27,633 nt of DNA. It comes from SZUA-152 sp964401355 (lineage in GTDB: Bacteria; Pseudomonadota; Gammaproteobacteria; SZUA-152). The notes beneath the pieces were generated by a model. The model did no database searches. It was not told the DNA's origin and was given only the letters and a program-made list of their open reading frames with translations. The DNA lies in contig CAYNYJ010000048.1 in assembly GCA_964401355.1 (NCBI GenBank), positions 1-27,633 on the forward strand, read 5' to 3'. Positions 15,373-23,533 of the stretch are shown one piece after another. Position 1 is the first letter of the stretch. Each line of letters starts with the position of its first letter. Made by a program: the position numbers and the translations under genes.

Positions 15373-17376
15373 ATGCAAAGTTTGTGGGATGATGAAGAGG
15401 CGTGTTTATTTACCGAAGACCCGGTCGCCATGCGCGTGTACAGCTCACGGTTATTGGGCCGTGAGCCTGCGCTGGTGTTGCATGGTGGTGGCAATACTTC
15501 GGTGAAGGCCGAAGTGACGGATTTGTTTGGCGACAGCAAACCAGTGTTGCACGTTAAAGGCAGCGGCTGGGATCTGGCGACCATCGAAGCTCTGGGCTTT
15601 GCCCCGGTGTGCCTAAACACCCTCAAACGCATGGCAGAATTACCCGCGCTTTCTGATCCGGACATGGTGCGCGTGCAACGCGCGGCGATGACCGACCCCG
15701 CTGCGCCCAATCCCTCCGTTGAGGCCATCTTGCACGCGATTATCCCCTTCACTTTTGTTGACCATACCCATGCTGATGCGGTGGTCACGCTGACCAATAC
15801 TCCGGGTGGCGAGGCGCGCATTGGTGCGCTGTACGGTGAGCGGGTGTTGATCGTGCCTTACACCATGCCCGGATTTGTGTTGGCCAAGGTGATTTGGCAG
15901 ATGACCCAGGCGGTCGATTGGTCGCAACTCGATGGCATGGTATTGATGAATCACGGGGTGTTCAGTTTCGCCGATGATGCCCGCAGCAGCTACGAAAAAA
16001 TGATTGAACTGGTGACAATGGCAGAGGATGCGCTGGCGCGTGAGAAGGCCGATGTGGCTAGAGCGGAAAGGATCCCGGCAGAGGCTGTTAGCAGTGTGGT
16101 TTCGGATTTGTTGCAATTGGCCGATCTACGTCGTGCGGTGTCGCGCGCCCGGGGTCTGCCCGGTGTGGTGCGCTGGGACGCCAGTCCCGAGGCGCTGGGC
16201 TTCGCCAATTTGCCGAACGTGGCAGATATCGCCAGTCGTGGCCCTTTGACGCCGGATCACGTGATTCGCACCAAACGGGTGCCGCTGCTATTAAATACCA
16301 AAGGTAAGGCCGAGCCTGAAGCCGCGATAAAGGATTATGCCGATGATTACCGGGCTTATTTCGCGCGAAACGTGACGCACGCGCTGACCTGTCTCGACCC
16401 GGCCCCGCGTTGGGCGGTGTGGCCGGGGCGAGGCACCCTGGCCTTCGGTACCCGTGTCAAAGAGGCGGATATTATCGGCGACATCAGCGCCCACACGATT
16501 CGCGCCATTCAGTATGCCGAATGCCTGGGCGGCTGGCAGGCATTGCCGGAAACGGACATTTTTGAGGTGGAGTATTGGGATCTGGAGCAGGCCAAACTGC
16601 GTAAGGCCGGTGCACCCGCCAGCTTTGCGGGCAAGGTGGCCATCGTGACCGGCGCGGCCAGTGGCATTGGTCGGGCCTGTGCCGAAGTCCTGCACAAACA
16701 GGGTGCCGCGGTGCTGGCTCTGGACATCGATCTTGCAATAGAAGCCCTGTTTAATGCCCCCGACTTTGTGGGGCGGGTATGTGATGTCACCGATGCGCAG
16801 GCCCTGCAAGCAGCGGTGGAAGACGCCGTGCGCCGTTTCGGTGGGCTGGACATTGTGATCAGTAATGCCGGAACCTTCCCGTCCAACAGCCGTATCGCCG
16901 ACATGGACAGCACCGTGTGGCAGCGTAGCCTACAAATCAATCTCAGCAGTCATCAGCAATTGTTGCAGTATTGTATTCCCTATTTGCAACGGGGTATCGA
17001 TCCGGCGGTAGTGTTCATGGCCTCGAAAAATGTCACGGCGCCGGGGCCGGGTGCTGCGGCCTATTCGGTAGCGAAGGCCGGTGTCACCCAGCTGGCACGC
17101 ATCGCCGCACTGGAACTGGGGCCCAAAGGCATTCGCGTCAACGTGCTGCACCCGGATGCGGTGTTCGATACCGCCATCTGGACGACGGAGGTATTGGAAA
17201 ATCGGGCGCGTCACTACGGCATGAGCGTCGAAGAATATAAAACCAAAAACCTGCTTAAAGTGGAAATCAGCTCGCAAGATGTCGCTGAACTGGCCTGTGC
17301 GCTGTGCGGCCCCTTGTTTGCCAAAACCACTGGCGCGCAAATTCCCATTGATGGCGGAAATGATCGTGTGATCTAG
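15373..17376 (+). CDS. Bifunctional class II aldolase / short-chain dehydrogenase
   Basis: A 667-residue fusion. The N-terminal half (about 1-400) is a class II (zinc) aldolase/adducin domain with the ligand motif DHTHADA (H131, H133) and MNHGVF (H194). The C-terminal part (about 415-667) is a complete SDR: cofactor motif TGAASGIG (G427 onward), SNAG, and the catalytic YSVAK (Y564, K568), ending with the usual IDGG. This layout matches proteins of the rhamnulose-phosphate aldolase/lactaldehyde dehydrogenase type, but no rhamnose or other sugar genes lie nearby, so the substrate is open. GGGGAG lies 5 bases before the ATG at 15373, which I prefer to an in-frame GTG at 15367. Divergent from hpnD. 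Confidence 0.87.
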   Translation: MQSLWDDEEACLFTEDPVAMRVYSSRLLGREPALVLHGGGNTSVKAEVTDLFGDSKPVLHVKGSGWDLATIEALGFAPVCLNTLKRMAELPALSDPDMVRVQRAAMTDPAAPNPSVEAILHAIIPFTFVDHTHADAVVTLTNTPGGEARIGALYGERVLIVPYTMPGFVLAKVIWQMTQAVDWSQLDGMVLMNHGVFSFADDARSSYEKMIELVTMAEDALAREKADVARAERIPAEAVSSVVSDLLQLADLRRAVSRARGLPGVVRWDASPEALGFANLPNVADIASRGPLTPDHVIRTKRVPLLLNTKGKAEPEAAIKDYADDYRAYFARNVTHALTCLDPAPRWAVWPGRGTLAFGTRVKEADIIGDISAHTIRAIQYAECLGGWQALPETDIFEVEYWDLEQAKLRKAGAPASFAGKVAIVTGAASGIGRACAEVLHKQGAAVLALDIDLAIEALFNAPDFVGRVCDVTDAQALQAAVEDAVRRFGGLDIVISNAGTFPSNSRIADMDSTVWQRSLQINLSSHQQLLQYCIPYLQRGIDPAVVFMASKNVTAPGPGAAAYSVAKAGVTQLARIAALELGPKGIRVNVLHPDAVFDTAIWTTEVLENRARHYGMSVEEYKTKNLLKVEISSQDVAELACALCGPLFAKTTGAQIPIDGGNDRVI

Positions 17377-17536
17377 TTCACACTTTGCCGCCAAACATTC
17401 CTCTGATACGTCATAAGCGGGGAAAATCTTAATTCATGACTTAATATATCTAATTCATGGACGATGATATTAAGCAGAGAAAACGCTGTGCCAGCACTTG
17501 GAAGTCGGAGGCGATGTTTGCACTCAGGGGGTGAAA

Positions 17537-18598
17537 ATGCACAATGATTACACTGAAAGCATAGAGGAAGCCACGCAATTAGCACGTGTCGCCCTGCCGA
17601 TGGCGAGCGCCTGCGCATTGCCTGCTAACCCGGTCAATTATGCGGTGTTATACGAATATGTTGCTGGGCAAAACTCGGAACTCTGTACGGCGCTGGATCA
17701 TTTGCGCGAAGACAGATGTGAACTCAGCAACGAACAGGTTCAGTCCCTGTACAACGACTACGTCAGCATGACCGATGAACAAGCGGTGCAAAATGTGCGG
17801 CAGGCATTGTCGAGTATTGTGAAATCGACACGGGGTTCATTGGATAAAGTGGGCCGTGAATCACAGGCTTATTCTGAAAATCTTGGCGATGCCGCCAGTC
17901 AATTACAAGCCGGTATTGAATCGGTCACTACTGCAGACATTATTGTTCGGTTGATCGATGAAACTGTACGCATGCAGGTTGCGAGCCAGGTCATGCAAGA
18001 GGAGCTGGCACAGACCAATGAAGATTTATCCCGCCTGCGTACTGAGTTCAAACGGGTACGTCGGGAATCCCTGGTTGATCCGCTAACAGGAATTCGGAAC
18101 CGTCGCGCCTTTGACATATCACTTAACGAATGTTGTGAGCAGGCCAAGATAGGCGGCGAAGCGTTGTGCATGTTGTTGGTGGATATTGATCATTTCAAAA
18201 AAGTAAATGATAGCCACGGTCATGTGCTGGGTGATGCCGTGCTCAAACAAGTCGCCTCTGCTATTGATGAAAGCGTGCGAGGTGGTGATGTGTTGGCGCG
18301 TTATGGCGGTGAAGAGTTTGTTGTGCTGCTGCCGAATACCCCGATGGAGGGTGCTGAACGTGTCGCGGATAATATCTGCAACAAGGTGCGTAATCTGAAA
18401 ATGGATAGCCGTACTGTGGGCAAAAATATCGGCCAGGTAACAGTGTCTGTGGGAGTGGCATTATTTTATGCGGAAGAATCCCGTGAACAGTTTGTGGCGC
18501 GTGCGGACACAGCGCTATATCGGGCAAAAGAAAGTGGCCGTAACCGAGTGTGTACCCACAGCGTGCAGAAAAAATTAGCAACGGGAACGATCGTTTAA
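17537..18598 (+). CDS. Diguanylate cyclase with helical N-terminus
   Basis: A 353-residue GGDEF protein expected to make c-di-GMP. The catalytic domain spans about 178-345: DPLTGIRNRRAFD, VDIDHFKKVNDSHGH, then the active loop GGEEF at 257-261; the inhibitory I-site RGGD (248-251) lies five residues upstream, so feedback inhibition is expected. The N-terminal about 170 residues are helical with no membrane segment and end in a probable coiled coil (MQEELAQTNEDLSRLRTEF) leading into the GGDEF domain. The ATG at 17537 follows AGGGGGTGA, a strong ribosome site; an in-frame TTG at 17498 has no such support. It ends 22 bases from the convergent hpnC gene. Confidence 0.9.
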   Translation: MHNDYTESIEEATQLARVALPMASACALPANPVNYAVLYEYVAGQNSELCTALDHLREDRCELSNEQVQSLYNDYVSMTDEQAVQNVRQALSSIVKSTRGSLDKVGRESQAYSENLGDAASQLQAGIESVTTADIIVRLIDETVRMQVASQVMQEELAQTNEDLSRLRTEFKRVRRESLVDPLTGIRNRRAFDISLNECCEQAKIGGEALCMLLVDIDHFKKVNDSHGHVLGDAVLKQVASAIDESVRGGDVLARYGGEEFVVLLPNTPMEGAERVADNICNKVRNLKMDSRTVGKNIGQVTVSVGVALFYAEESREQFVARADTALYRAKESGRNRVCTHSVQKKLATGTIV

Positions 18599-18620
18599 AC
18601 CTATACGGAAAGCTGAGGCA

Positions 18621-19508
18621 TTAAATTGCGCGTAATGCCATCCAAAACCAATCGCGCTTTTTTAGGCGTGGGCGGGAAAACAGGCTCTGGTTTTCCATCT
18701 TTTGATTTTCCAGTAAATCCAATACTCGTAAGCCACCGTTAATCATCAAGCGTAATTGAAAACCGAAACGGCCGCCAACGGCGCGCCCCAGAGGTTTTCC
18801 GAATAACATTTTCTCTCGTGCGTATTTTATTTGTTGCTGGATCAGTTGGGCGAAAGCGCCGTCGCTGCGTTTGTCGCGAAAGTGTTGTTCGCTGACGGCG
18901 AATCGTTTTAGGTCTGCCTGCGGGAGATAAATGCGATTGTTCTCGGTGAAGTCCTGTTCGATGTCTTGCAAAAAATTAATGAGTTGCAGTGCGCTGCAAA
19001 TGGCATCGGAATGTTCAAGATTCTTTGGCGTGTCGGTGCCCATCAGGTGCAGCAGTAATCGGCCGACAGGATTTGCCGAATAGCGACAGTAGTCCCACAC
19101 CTCGTTAATGTCGGTGAAACGTGTTTTGGTGACATCGAGACGAAACGCGGTGATGAGATCGTGGAACAGCTGTAACGGTAAATTATGTTTTTTGATGACG
19201 TCCGCAAGTGCGATGAAAATGGGATGGTCGATGCTTTCATTGTTGTTGATGGCATCCAGATAATCATCGTATTGTTTGAGTTTTGTGAGGCGCGTCTCAT
19301 TATCCCAGTCGCCCTCGTCGGCAAAATCATCGGCAGTGCGGGCAAAGGCGTAAATCACGCTAATGGGCTGGCGCAGACGCTTGGGCAGAATAAAAGAGGC
19401 GACCGGAAAATTTTCGTAATGGTCACGTACCATTTTCTGGCAGTGTGCGTAAGCGTTTGCAACTTGTTGCGATTCGCTGACGGTTTGCGGGTGTTGGGTG
19501 GCTACCAT
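18621..19508 (-). CDS. hpnC: Hydroxysqualene synthase HpnC
   Basis: A 295-residue squalene/phytoene synthase superfamily enzyme that turns presqualene diphosphate into hydroxysqualene. Asp-rich motifs are present: DDFADE (60-65, in FARTADDFADEGDW, the HpnC form) and DIEQD (182-186, in NFLQDIEQDFTENNRIYLP). It completes the HpnCDE set but lies alone, about 3.4 kb from hpnD, separated by two plus-strand genes. The usual order is hpnC-hpnD-hpnE in one operon, so this cluster has been opened. No clear ribosome binding site before the ATG. Confidence 0.92.
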   Translation of the reverse strand: MVATQHPQTVSESQQVANAYAHCQKMVRDHYENFPVASFILPKRLRQPISVIYAFARTADDFADEGDWDNETRLTKLKQYDDYLDAINNNESIDHPIFIALADVIKKHNLPLQLFHDLITAFRLDVTKTRFTDINEVWDYCRYSANPVGRLLLHLMGTDTPKNLEHSDAICSALQLINFLQDIEQDFTENNRIYLPQADLKRFAVSEQHFRDKRSDGAFAQLIQQQIKYAREKMLFGKPLGRAVGGRFGFQLRLMINGGLRVLDLLENQKMENQSLFSRPRLKKRDWFWMALRAI

Positions 19509-19579
19509 ATTATGCGAAGAATGTTCTAGGTAAAGTTGTAGAAAAAATTGTTGGAACTGTGGAATTGGGAGAAATCATA

Positions 19580-19777
19580 TTGGGCATAAAAAAATATTTC
19601 ATCGGTGTCGTGGTCGGGTTGCTCTTGGGCCTTTGGTTCGGGGTCAATATCGGCCATGATCGTTCTTTATGGGCGAATCCGTTTGCCGAACGCAGTTTAC
19701 AGGATCGAGCCAAAGACACAGCCGCTGATGTTTGGAAAGATGCCAAAAAGGCCGCGCGCGACAGTCTTGCAGATTGA
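19580..19777 (+). CDS. Small single-pass membrane protein, unrecognised
   Basis: A 65-residue protein with one glycine-rich hydrophobic segment (GVVVGLLLGLWFGVNIG, about residues 9-25) followed by a charged, probably amphipathic tail with Lys/Asp/Ala repeats (DRAKDTAADVWKDAKKAARD). I do not recognise a family. The TTG at 19580 is preferred because GGGAG lies 8 bases upstream; an in-frame GTG at 19559 would add seven residues but has no site. It sits between divergent hpnC and convergent rmuC. The clear membrane segment, amphipathic tail and ribosome site argue it is real, but it is small and unconfirmed. Confidence 0.55.
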   Translation: MGIKKYFIGVVVGLLLGLWFGVNIGHDRSLWANPFAERSLQDRAKDTAADVWKDAKKAARDSLAD

Positions 19778-19844
19778 ATGTCGCTCGTCGAGTTGCTCGC
19801 ATAATAACGGAGATGTTTGATCACGTATTTAACAGCGAACGCGA

Positions 19845-21203
19845 TTAAATTGTTTCACTTAGCGCTTTTTTAATGCGATCTTCAGGGCTGAGATTTTCCG
19901 GGATTGTTGATTCCGCGTCTGAAAGGGGTTCTTGTAATTCAGGTGTGCGGGCCGCTGTTTCGATGGGCTCAAGGTGCTCCACGGTCTTCTTGCTGGAAAT
20001 GCCCATCTCGGTAAACTTGCGTGCGCTGGGTAATACCCGGGTATCAAACGAGGCGACAGCTTTGTTGTAGTGGTGCACGGAGCTATTGAGGTTTTTGCCC
20101 ATCTTTCCCAGGTGCTCGGCAAAGGTCGCCAACCGCCCGTAAAGCTCTTCCCCGACTTCCCGAATATGTTCGGCATTTTCCGCCAGTGATTCCTGGCGCC
20201 AGCCGTAGGCCACTGCGCGCAGTAATGCGACAAAACTGGTAGGGGTGGCGAGGATCACTTTTTGCTGCATGGCGTCTTCCAGCAATGCGTGATCGTTGTC
20301 CAGTGCCGCACTCAAAAATTGGTCGCCCGGTATGAACAGCACCACGAAGTCCGGTGTATTTTTGAATTGATTCCAATACGCCTTGGCCGCCAGCTCCTGT
20401 ACGCGTTTACGCACATTTTTGGTGTGACGCGCCAGGTGCATTTCGCGTTCTTTATCGTCGGTTGCTTCGACGGCTGAGAGGTAGGCATCCAGCGGTGTTT
20501 TAACATCGACGATAATTTCGCGGCCACCGGGCATGCGCACGATCATGTCGGGGCGCATTGCGCCATCTTCGGTTTGGGTGTGTTCTTGTTCGTAAAAGTC
20601 GCAGTGCTCCACCATGCCCGCCAGTTCGGCCAGACGTTTCAGGGTCATTTCACCCCATTGGCCGCGTACTTCAGGTCGGCCCAAGGCCTTTACCAGATTG
20701 CGGGTTTCACCCTGCAAGGCTTGTTGAGTCTGGGTCATGATTTCCAGATGTTGGGTAAGTGCACCGTAGGCTTCCTTACGTTCGTGCTCCATGGCGCGAA
20801 TTTGTTTTTCAGTTTTTTCCAGTGCTTCCTTGATGGGTTTAACGAGATTTTCGATGGCTTGTTTTTTTTGTGCCAGCTCGCCCTGTGCCTGGGTTTGAAA
20901 CTGTTTGAGATTCTGCTGTGCCAGTTTCAAAAATTCTTCGTTATTTTGTTTCAGTGCCTGACTGGAGAGGTGGCCGAAGGTTTCGGTCAATTGCGTGCGT
21001 GCCTGTTCCTGTACCTTTTCTAAAGTTACCAGTTTGTCTTCCTGGGCCTTGCGCTGCATTTCCAGGGTGATTTTGAGTTCGGTATTTTTTTCAGAAAGTT
21101 CGGCGATGCGACGTTGTGAGCGCAGGTAAATAATTCCGGCACCGATCAGAGCGGCCAGTACGGCGATGACGATGGTGATAAAAAGAGGGATGCTTTGGTT
21201 CAT
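19845..21203 (-). CDS. rmuC: DNA recombination protein RmuC
   Basis: A 452-residue RmuC-family protein; the family limits inversions and recombination at short inverted repeats and carries a PD-(D/E)XK-like nuclease fold. Seen: an N-terminal membrane anchor (LFITIVIAVLAALIGAGIIYL, about 7-27), a long coiled coil (about 30-165), then the conserved domain with GRPEVRGQWGEMTLKRLAELAGM, PDMIVRMPGGREIIVDVKTPLDAYL (nuclease-like D...D.K) and FVVLFIPGDQFLSAAL. The C-terminal 50 residues are variable. It is downstream of mupP and ubiG on the same strand, separated by a 14-bp tandem repeat. Confidence 0.93.
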   Translation of the reverse strand: MNQSIPLFITIVIAVLAALIGAGIIYLRSQRRIAELSEKNTELKITLEMQRKAQEDKLVTLEKVQEQARTQLTETFGHLSSQALKQNNEEFLKLAQQNLKQFQTQAQGELAQKKQAIENLVKPIKEALEKTEKQIRAMEHERKEAYGALTQHLEIMTQTQQALQGETRNLVKALGRPEVRGQWGEMTLKRLAELAGMVEHCDFYEQEHTQTEDGAMRPDMIVRMPGGREIIVDVKTPLDAYLSAVEATDDKEREMHLARHTKNVRKRVQELAAKAYWNQFKNTPDFVVLFIPGDQFLSAALDNDHALLEDAMQQKVILATPTSFVALLRAVAYGWRQESLAENAEHIREVGEELYGRLATFAEHLGKMGKNLNSSVHHYNKAVASFDTRVLPSARKFTEMGISSKKTVEHLEPIETAARTPELQEPLSDAESTIPENLSPEDRIKKALSETI

Positions 21204-21205
21204 GG

Positions 21206-21261
21206 CTCTGGTTTTATTATTCCGGTTTTATTATTCCGGTTTTATTGTTCTGGTTTTAAGA
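21206..21261. repeat. Four tandem copies of a 14-bp repeat upstream of rmuC
   Basis: Four 14-base units (21206-21219, 21220-21233, 21234-21247, 21248-21261) follow the pattern tt(c/t)(c/t)ggttttatta; units two and three differ at one base only. They fill most of the 81-base space between mupP and rmuC and end two bases before the rmuC start codon, so they occupy its 5' leader and ribosome-binding zone. Confidence 0.88.
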
Positions 21262-21284
21262 GTGCGTGTGTGAATTTAGCTTGA

Positions 21285-21965
21285 TCAAGGTTGTCCATTG
21301 TTGAGCAGCCACTCCTGAATCGCCGCCGGACTGTCGTGTAATACATCCGCACCCCAGTCCCGGGGGTGGTCATTATCCGCGATATAACCAAATAAGGCGA
21401 CACTGGTGCGCATCCCGGCGCGCTGGCCGGATTCGATATCGCGTTGCGCATCACCAATGTACACACAATATTGAGCCTCGCTGCCGGCCAGTTGGCAGCC
21501 GTGCAAAATGGGCTCGGGGTGCGGTTTGCGATTGCTGCAGGTGTCGCCGCTGACGATACAGGCGGCGCGTCCGGTCAATTCCAGTGCTTCTATTAACGGT
21601 TCCGTGAGCCAGCCCGGTTTGTTGGTGACGATGCCCCAGTTCATGCCCTGTTGTTCGATGCTGTCCAGCAGTTCGGCCATGCCGGGGAACAGCGTGGTTT
21701 CACGGGCAATGTTGTCGCGGTAGATTTTCAGCAGGCGCTGGCGCAGCGGGTCGAAGTCCGGGTGCTCCGGCTCCAGATTAAAACCTAGCCGGATCAGTGC
21801 GATGCCGCCGTGGGAGACTTCGGGACGGATGGTCTCGAAGGGCAGAGCGTCACGGTCGTTTTCGATCAATACCTGATTGAGCGCGTAGGCGAGATCCGGC
21901 GCGGTATCGGCGAGGGTACCGTCGAGGTCGAATAGGACGGTGTGAATCGGCGCTTGTTTACTCAC
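21285..21965 (-). CDS. mupP: HAD phosphatase, MupP/Gph type
   Basis: A 226-residue HAD-superfamily phosphatase. Motifs: DLDGTLADTAPD (nucleophile and acid Asp, about 13-24), VTNKP (about 118-122), RKPHPEP (Lys of motif III, about 146-152) and YIGDAQRDIESGQRAGMRTS (motif IV). The C-terminal GYI..ND.P.DWGADV and the position directly after ubiG match MupP, the N-acetylmuramate 6-phosphate phosphatase of cell-wall recycling in Pseudomonas, more than the classical phosphoglycolate phosphatase Gph; the two cannot be told apart with certainty by eye, and amgK/murU are not in the window. The start codon is GTG. ubiG ends 21 bases upstream, so the two are in one operon. Confidence 0.8.
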   Translation of the reverse strand: MSKQAPIHTVLFDLDGTLADTAPDLAYALNQVLIENDRDALPFETIRPEVSHGGIALIRLGFNLEPEHPDFDPLRQRLLKIYRDNIARETTLFPGMAELLDSIEQQGMNWGIVTNKPGWLTEPLIEALELTGRAACIVSGDTCSNRKPHPEPILHGCQLAGSEAQYCVYIGDAQRDIESGQRAGMRTSVALFGYIADNDHPRDWGADVLHDSPAAIQEWLLNNGQP

Positions 21966-21986
21966 AAGCTTGCTTGTAAAAGCGGG

Positions 21987-22718
21987 TTATTCGTCACGCG
22001 TGCAGTGCGCCAGATAATTCACATCGAGATCGCGGCCTAACGAATAGTGTTGGGTCAGTGAGTTGTAGCTCATGCCGGTGAGATCATGCATTTTGAGTCC
22101 TGCGCGACGCGCCCAGCTTTCCATTTCCGAGGGGCGAATAAATTTGGCGTAATCGTGAGTGCCTTTGGGCAACAGGCGCAGCAGGTATTCGGCACCGACG
22201 ATGGCGAATAAATACGATTTGGGGTTGCGATTGATGGTGGAGAAAAACACCGTGCCGCCGGGTTTCACTAATTGCGCGCAGGCGCTGATCACCGAGGCGG
22301 GGTCGGGTACGTGTTCGAGCATTTCCAGACAGGTCACCACGTCGAATTGGGCAGGATGTTTATCGGCCATTTGTTCGGCGGTGATTTGTTGGTAATCGAC
22401 CTTGATGCCGGATTCCAGTCCGTGCAGTTTGGCCACGGACAGCGGTGCCTTGCCCATGTCGATACCCGTTACTGTCGCGCCTTTTGCGGCCATGCTTTCG
22501 GAGAGAATGCCGCCGCCGCAGCCGATGTCGATGACGGTTTTTGCGGCTAGTCCGTCGCAGCGTTGGTCAATGTAATCGAGGCGTAACGGATTGATTTCGT
22601 GCAGCGGTTTGAACTCGCTTTGCGGATCCCACCAGCGTGAGGCCAGTGCCTCGAATTTGGCGATTTCGGCGGGGTCGGTGTTGTCGTGCGTGTCGGCAGC
22701 GAAGGTGGTGTCAGTCAT
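21987..22718 (-). CDS. ubiG: Ubiquinone biosynthesis O-methyltransferase UbiG
   Basis: A 243-residue SAM-dependent methyltransferase that performs both O-methylations in ubiquinone synthesis. Seen: the N-terminal block ASRWWDPQSEFKPLHEINPLRLDYI (about 26-50), the SAM motif VIDIGCGGGILSE (about 61-73), GIDMGKAPL, VTCLEMLEHVPDP (about 127-139) and STINRNPKSYLFAIVGAEYLLRLLPKGTHDY (about 154-184), all classic UbiG signatures. It leads the minus-strand unit ubiG-mupP(-rmuC). The 232-base divergent space to the stress protein gene holds no recognised gene. Confidence 0.96.
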   Translation of the reverse strand: MTDTTFAADTHDNTDPAEIAKFEALASRWWDPQSEFKPLHEINPLRLDYIDQRCDGLAAKTVIDIGCGGGILSESMAAKGATVTGIDMGKAPLSVAKLHGLESGIKVDYQQITAEQMADKHPAQFDVVTCLEMLEHVPDPASVISACAQLVKPGGTVFFSTINRNPKSYLFAIVGAEYLLRLLPKGTHDYAKFIRPSEMESWARRAGLKMHDLTGMSYNSLTQHYSLGRDLDVNYLAHCTRDE

Positions 22719-22950
22719 GGCGCTAGCTTAACGTATCTTGTGCGTGGCGAGGAAATTTTTACGATGATGAGTGGGATGCAAATAGGGATGGAGGGGACGG
22801 ATTTGGCTGCTATGCTTAGGGTAACAGCACTCATTGCGCTTCTGTTGAGCCTGGTTTGAAGGTGATGGACTGAAAAGGAATGTTCCAATCTAGGTGCTCG
22901 GAGGTGGTGGGTTGCACCCGCAAAGCAACGTGCATCGCGAGGTGAATGAA

Positions 22951-23424
22951 ATGAACGAGTATCATCGAATTCTGGTGGCTACCGACAATTCCGAACAAGG
23001 TCGCTTGGTGCTTGACCGGGCGCGAACCTTGCTTCAGGAAAGTGATGCCAGTCTCAGCCTGTTACAGGTGTTGGAGCATATTCCCGCGACAGTTTTGTCC
23101 GACGTCGTCCCGCCTGAAGGTATGGATAAAGGCGCCTGGATGGAATTTACAGCGCGCAACCGTCTCAGTCAGCTGGCGGAAGAAAACCAGCTATCCGCTG
23201 CCGAAGTGGTGGTGGTATCAGGCTCGCCCAGGGAACAGATTGTGCGTGTCGCCAAGGAGCAGAAAGCCGATCTTATCGTCATCGGTGCCCATGAGCGGCA
23301 TGGGCTAAGTCGTTTGCGCCCGTCCACGACCGACAGTGTTGTTCACCATGCCCCCTGTGATGTGTTGACGGTGCACACCGTTTGCGACATCGAAGCAGGC
23401 GGGGATTATTCTGCCTTGGGTTGA
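22951..23424 (+). CDS. Universal stress protein family (UspA-like)
   Basis: A 157-residue single-domain Usp protein (YHRILVATDNSEQGRLVLDRARTL at the start; VVVVSGSPREQIVRVAKEQKADLIVIGAHERHGLSRL; HHAPCDVLTVH). The ATP-binding pattern G-x2-G-x9-G-(S/T) is incomplete: after IGAH the second Gly is Glu and the third is Ser, so it resembles UspA-type members that do not bind ATP. The C-terminus has an extra VCDIEAGGDYSALG tail. GAGGTGA lies 5 bases before the ATG at 22951. The last 114 bases of this gene exist again at 25576-25689, downstream of the serpin gene. Confidence 0.88.
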   Translation: MNEYHRILVATDNSEQGRLVLDRARTLLQESDASLSLLQVLEHIPATVLSDVVPPEGMDKGAWMEFTARNRLSQLAEENQLSAAEVVVVSGSPREQIVRVAKEQKADLIVIGAHERHGLSRLRPSTTDSVVHHAPCDVLTVHTVCDIEAGGDYSALG

Positions 23425-23520
23425 GTGGGCGTTGAGAGGAAAGGACTCACGCGTAAGAAATGACTGCGTTGTCATTTTTGGGGTTCGATAGGCTTGGGTG
23501 TCCGGGTGCAAATGCGATCA
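23311..23520. repeat. Left copy of diverged direct repeat flanking the serpin
   Basis: The 3' end of the stress protein gene (23311-23424) aligns without gaps to 25576-25689 with about 11 differences in 114 bases. The similarity resumes near 23486-23515, matching 25737-25765 (3' end of the DUF3179 gene), after a short diverged spacer that is 14 bases longer on the left. The right copy spans about 25573-25770. Confidence 0.85.
23482..23520 (-). pseudogene. Remnant of a DUF3179 gene 3' end
   Basis: On the minus strand this scrap encodes AF, then after one extra base HPDTQAYR, matching the C-terminus AFHPDTQVYR of the intact DUF3179 protein at 25724-26728. Only about a dozen codons survive, with a one-base frameshift, and the rest is replaced by the serpin gene. 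It is convergent to the stress protein gene, as the intact copy is to the other stress protein scrap. Confidence 0.7.
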
Positions 23521-23533
23521 AGCCTGATGTGGT

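Noticed and set aside
14381..19508. Carotenoid genes (crtB-like phytoene synthases with a CrtI-like desaturase)
   Set aside because: The two synthases and the FAD enzyme carry HpnC, HpnD and HpnE signatures, and no other carotenoid genes are present.
21206..21261. CRISPR-like array
   Set aside because: Units are 14 bases, directly adjacent without spacers, and no cas genes are present.
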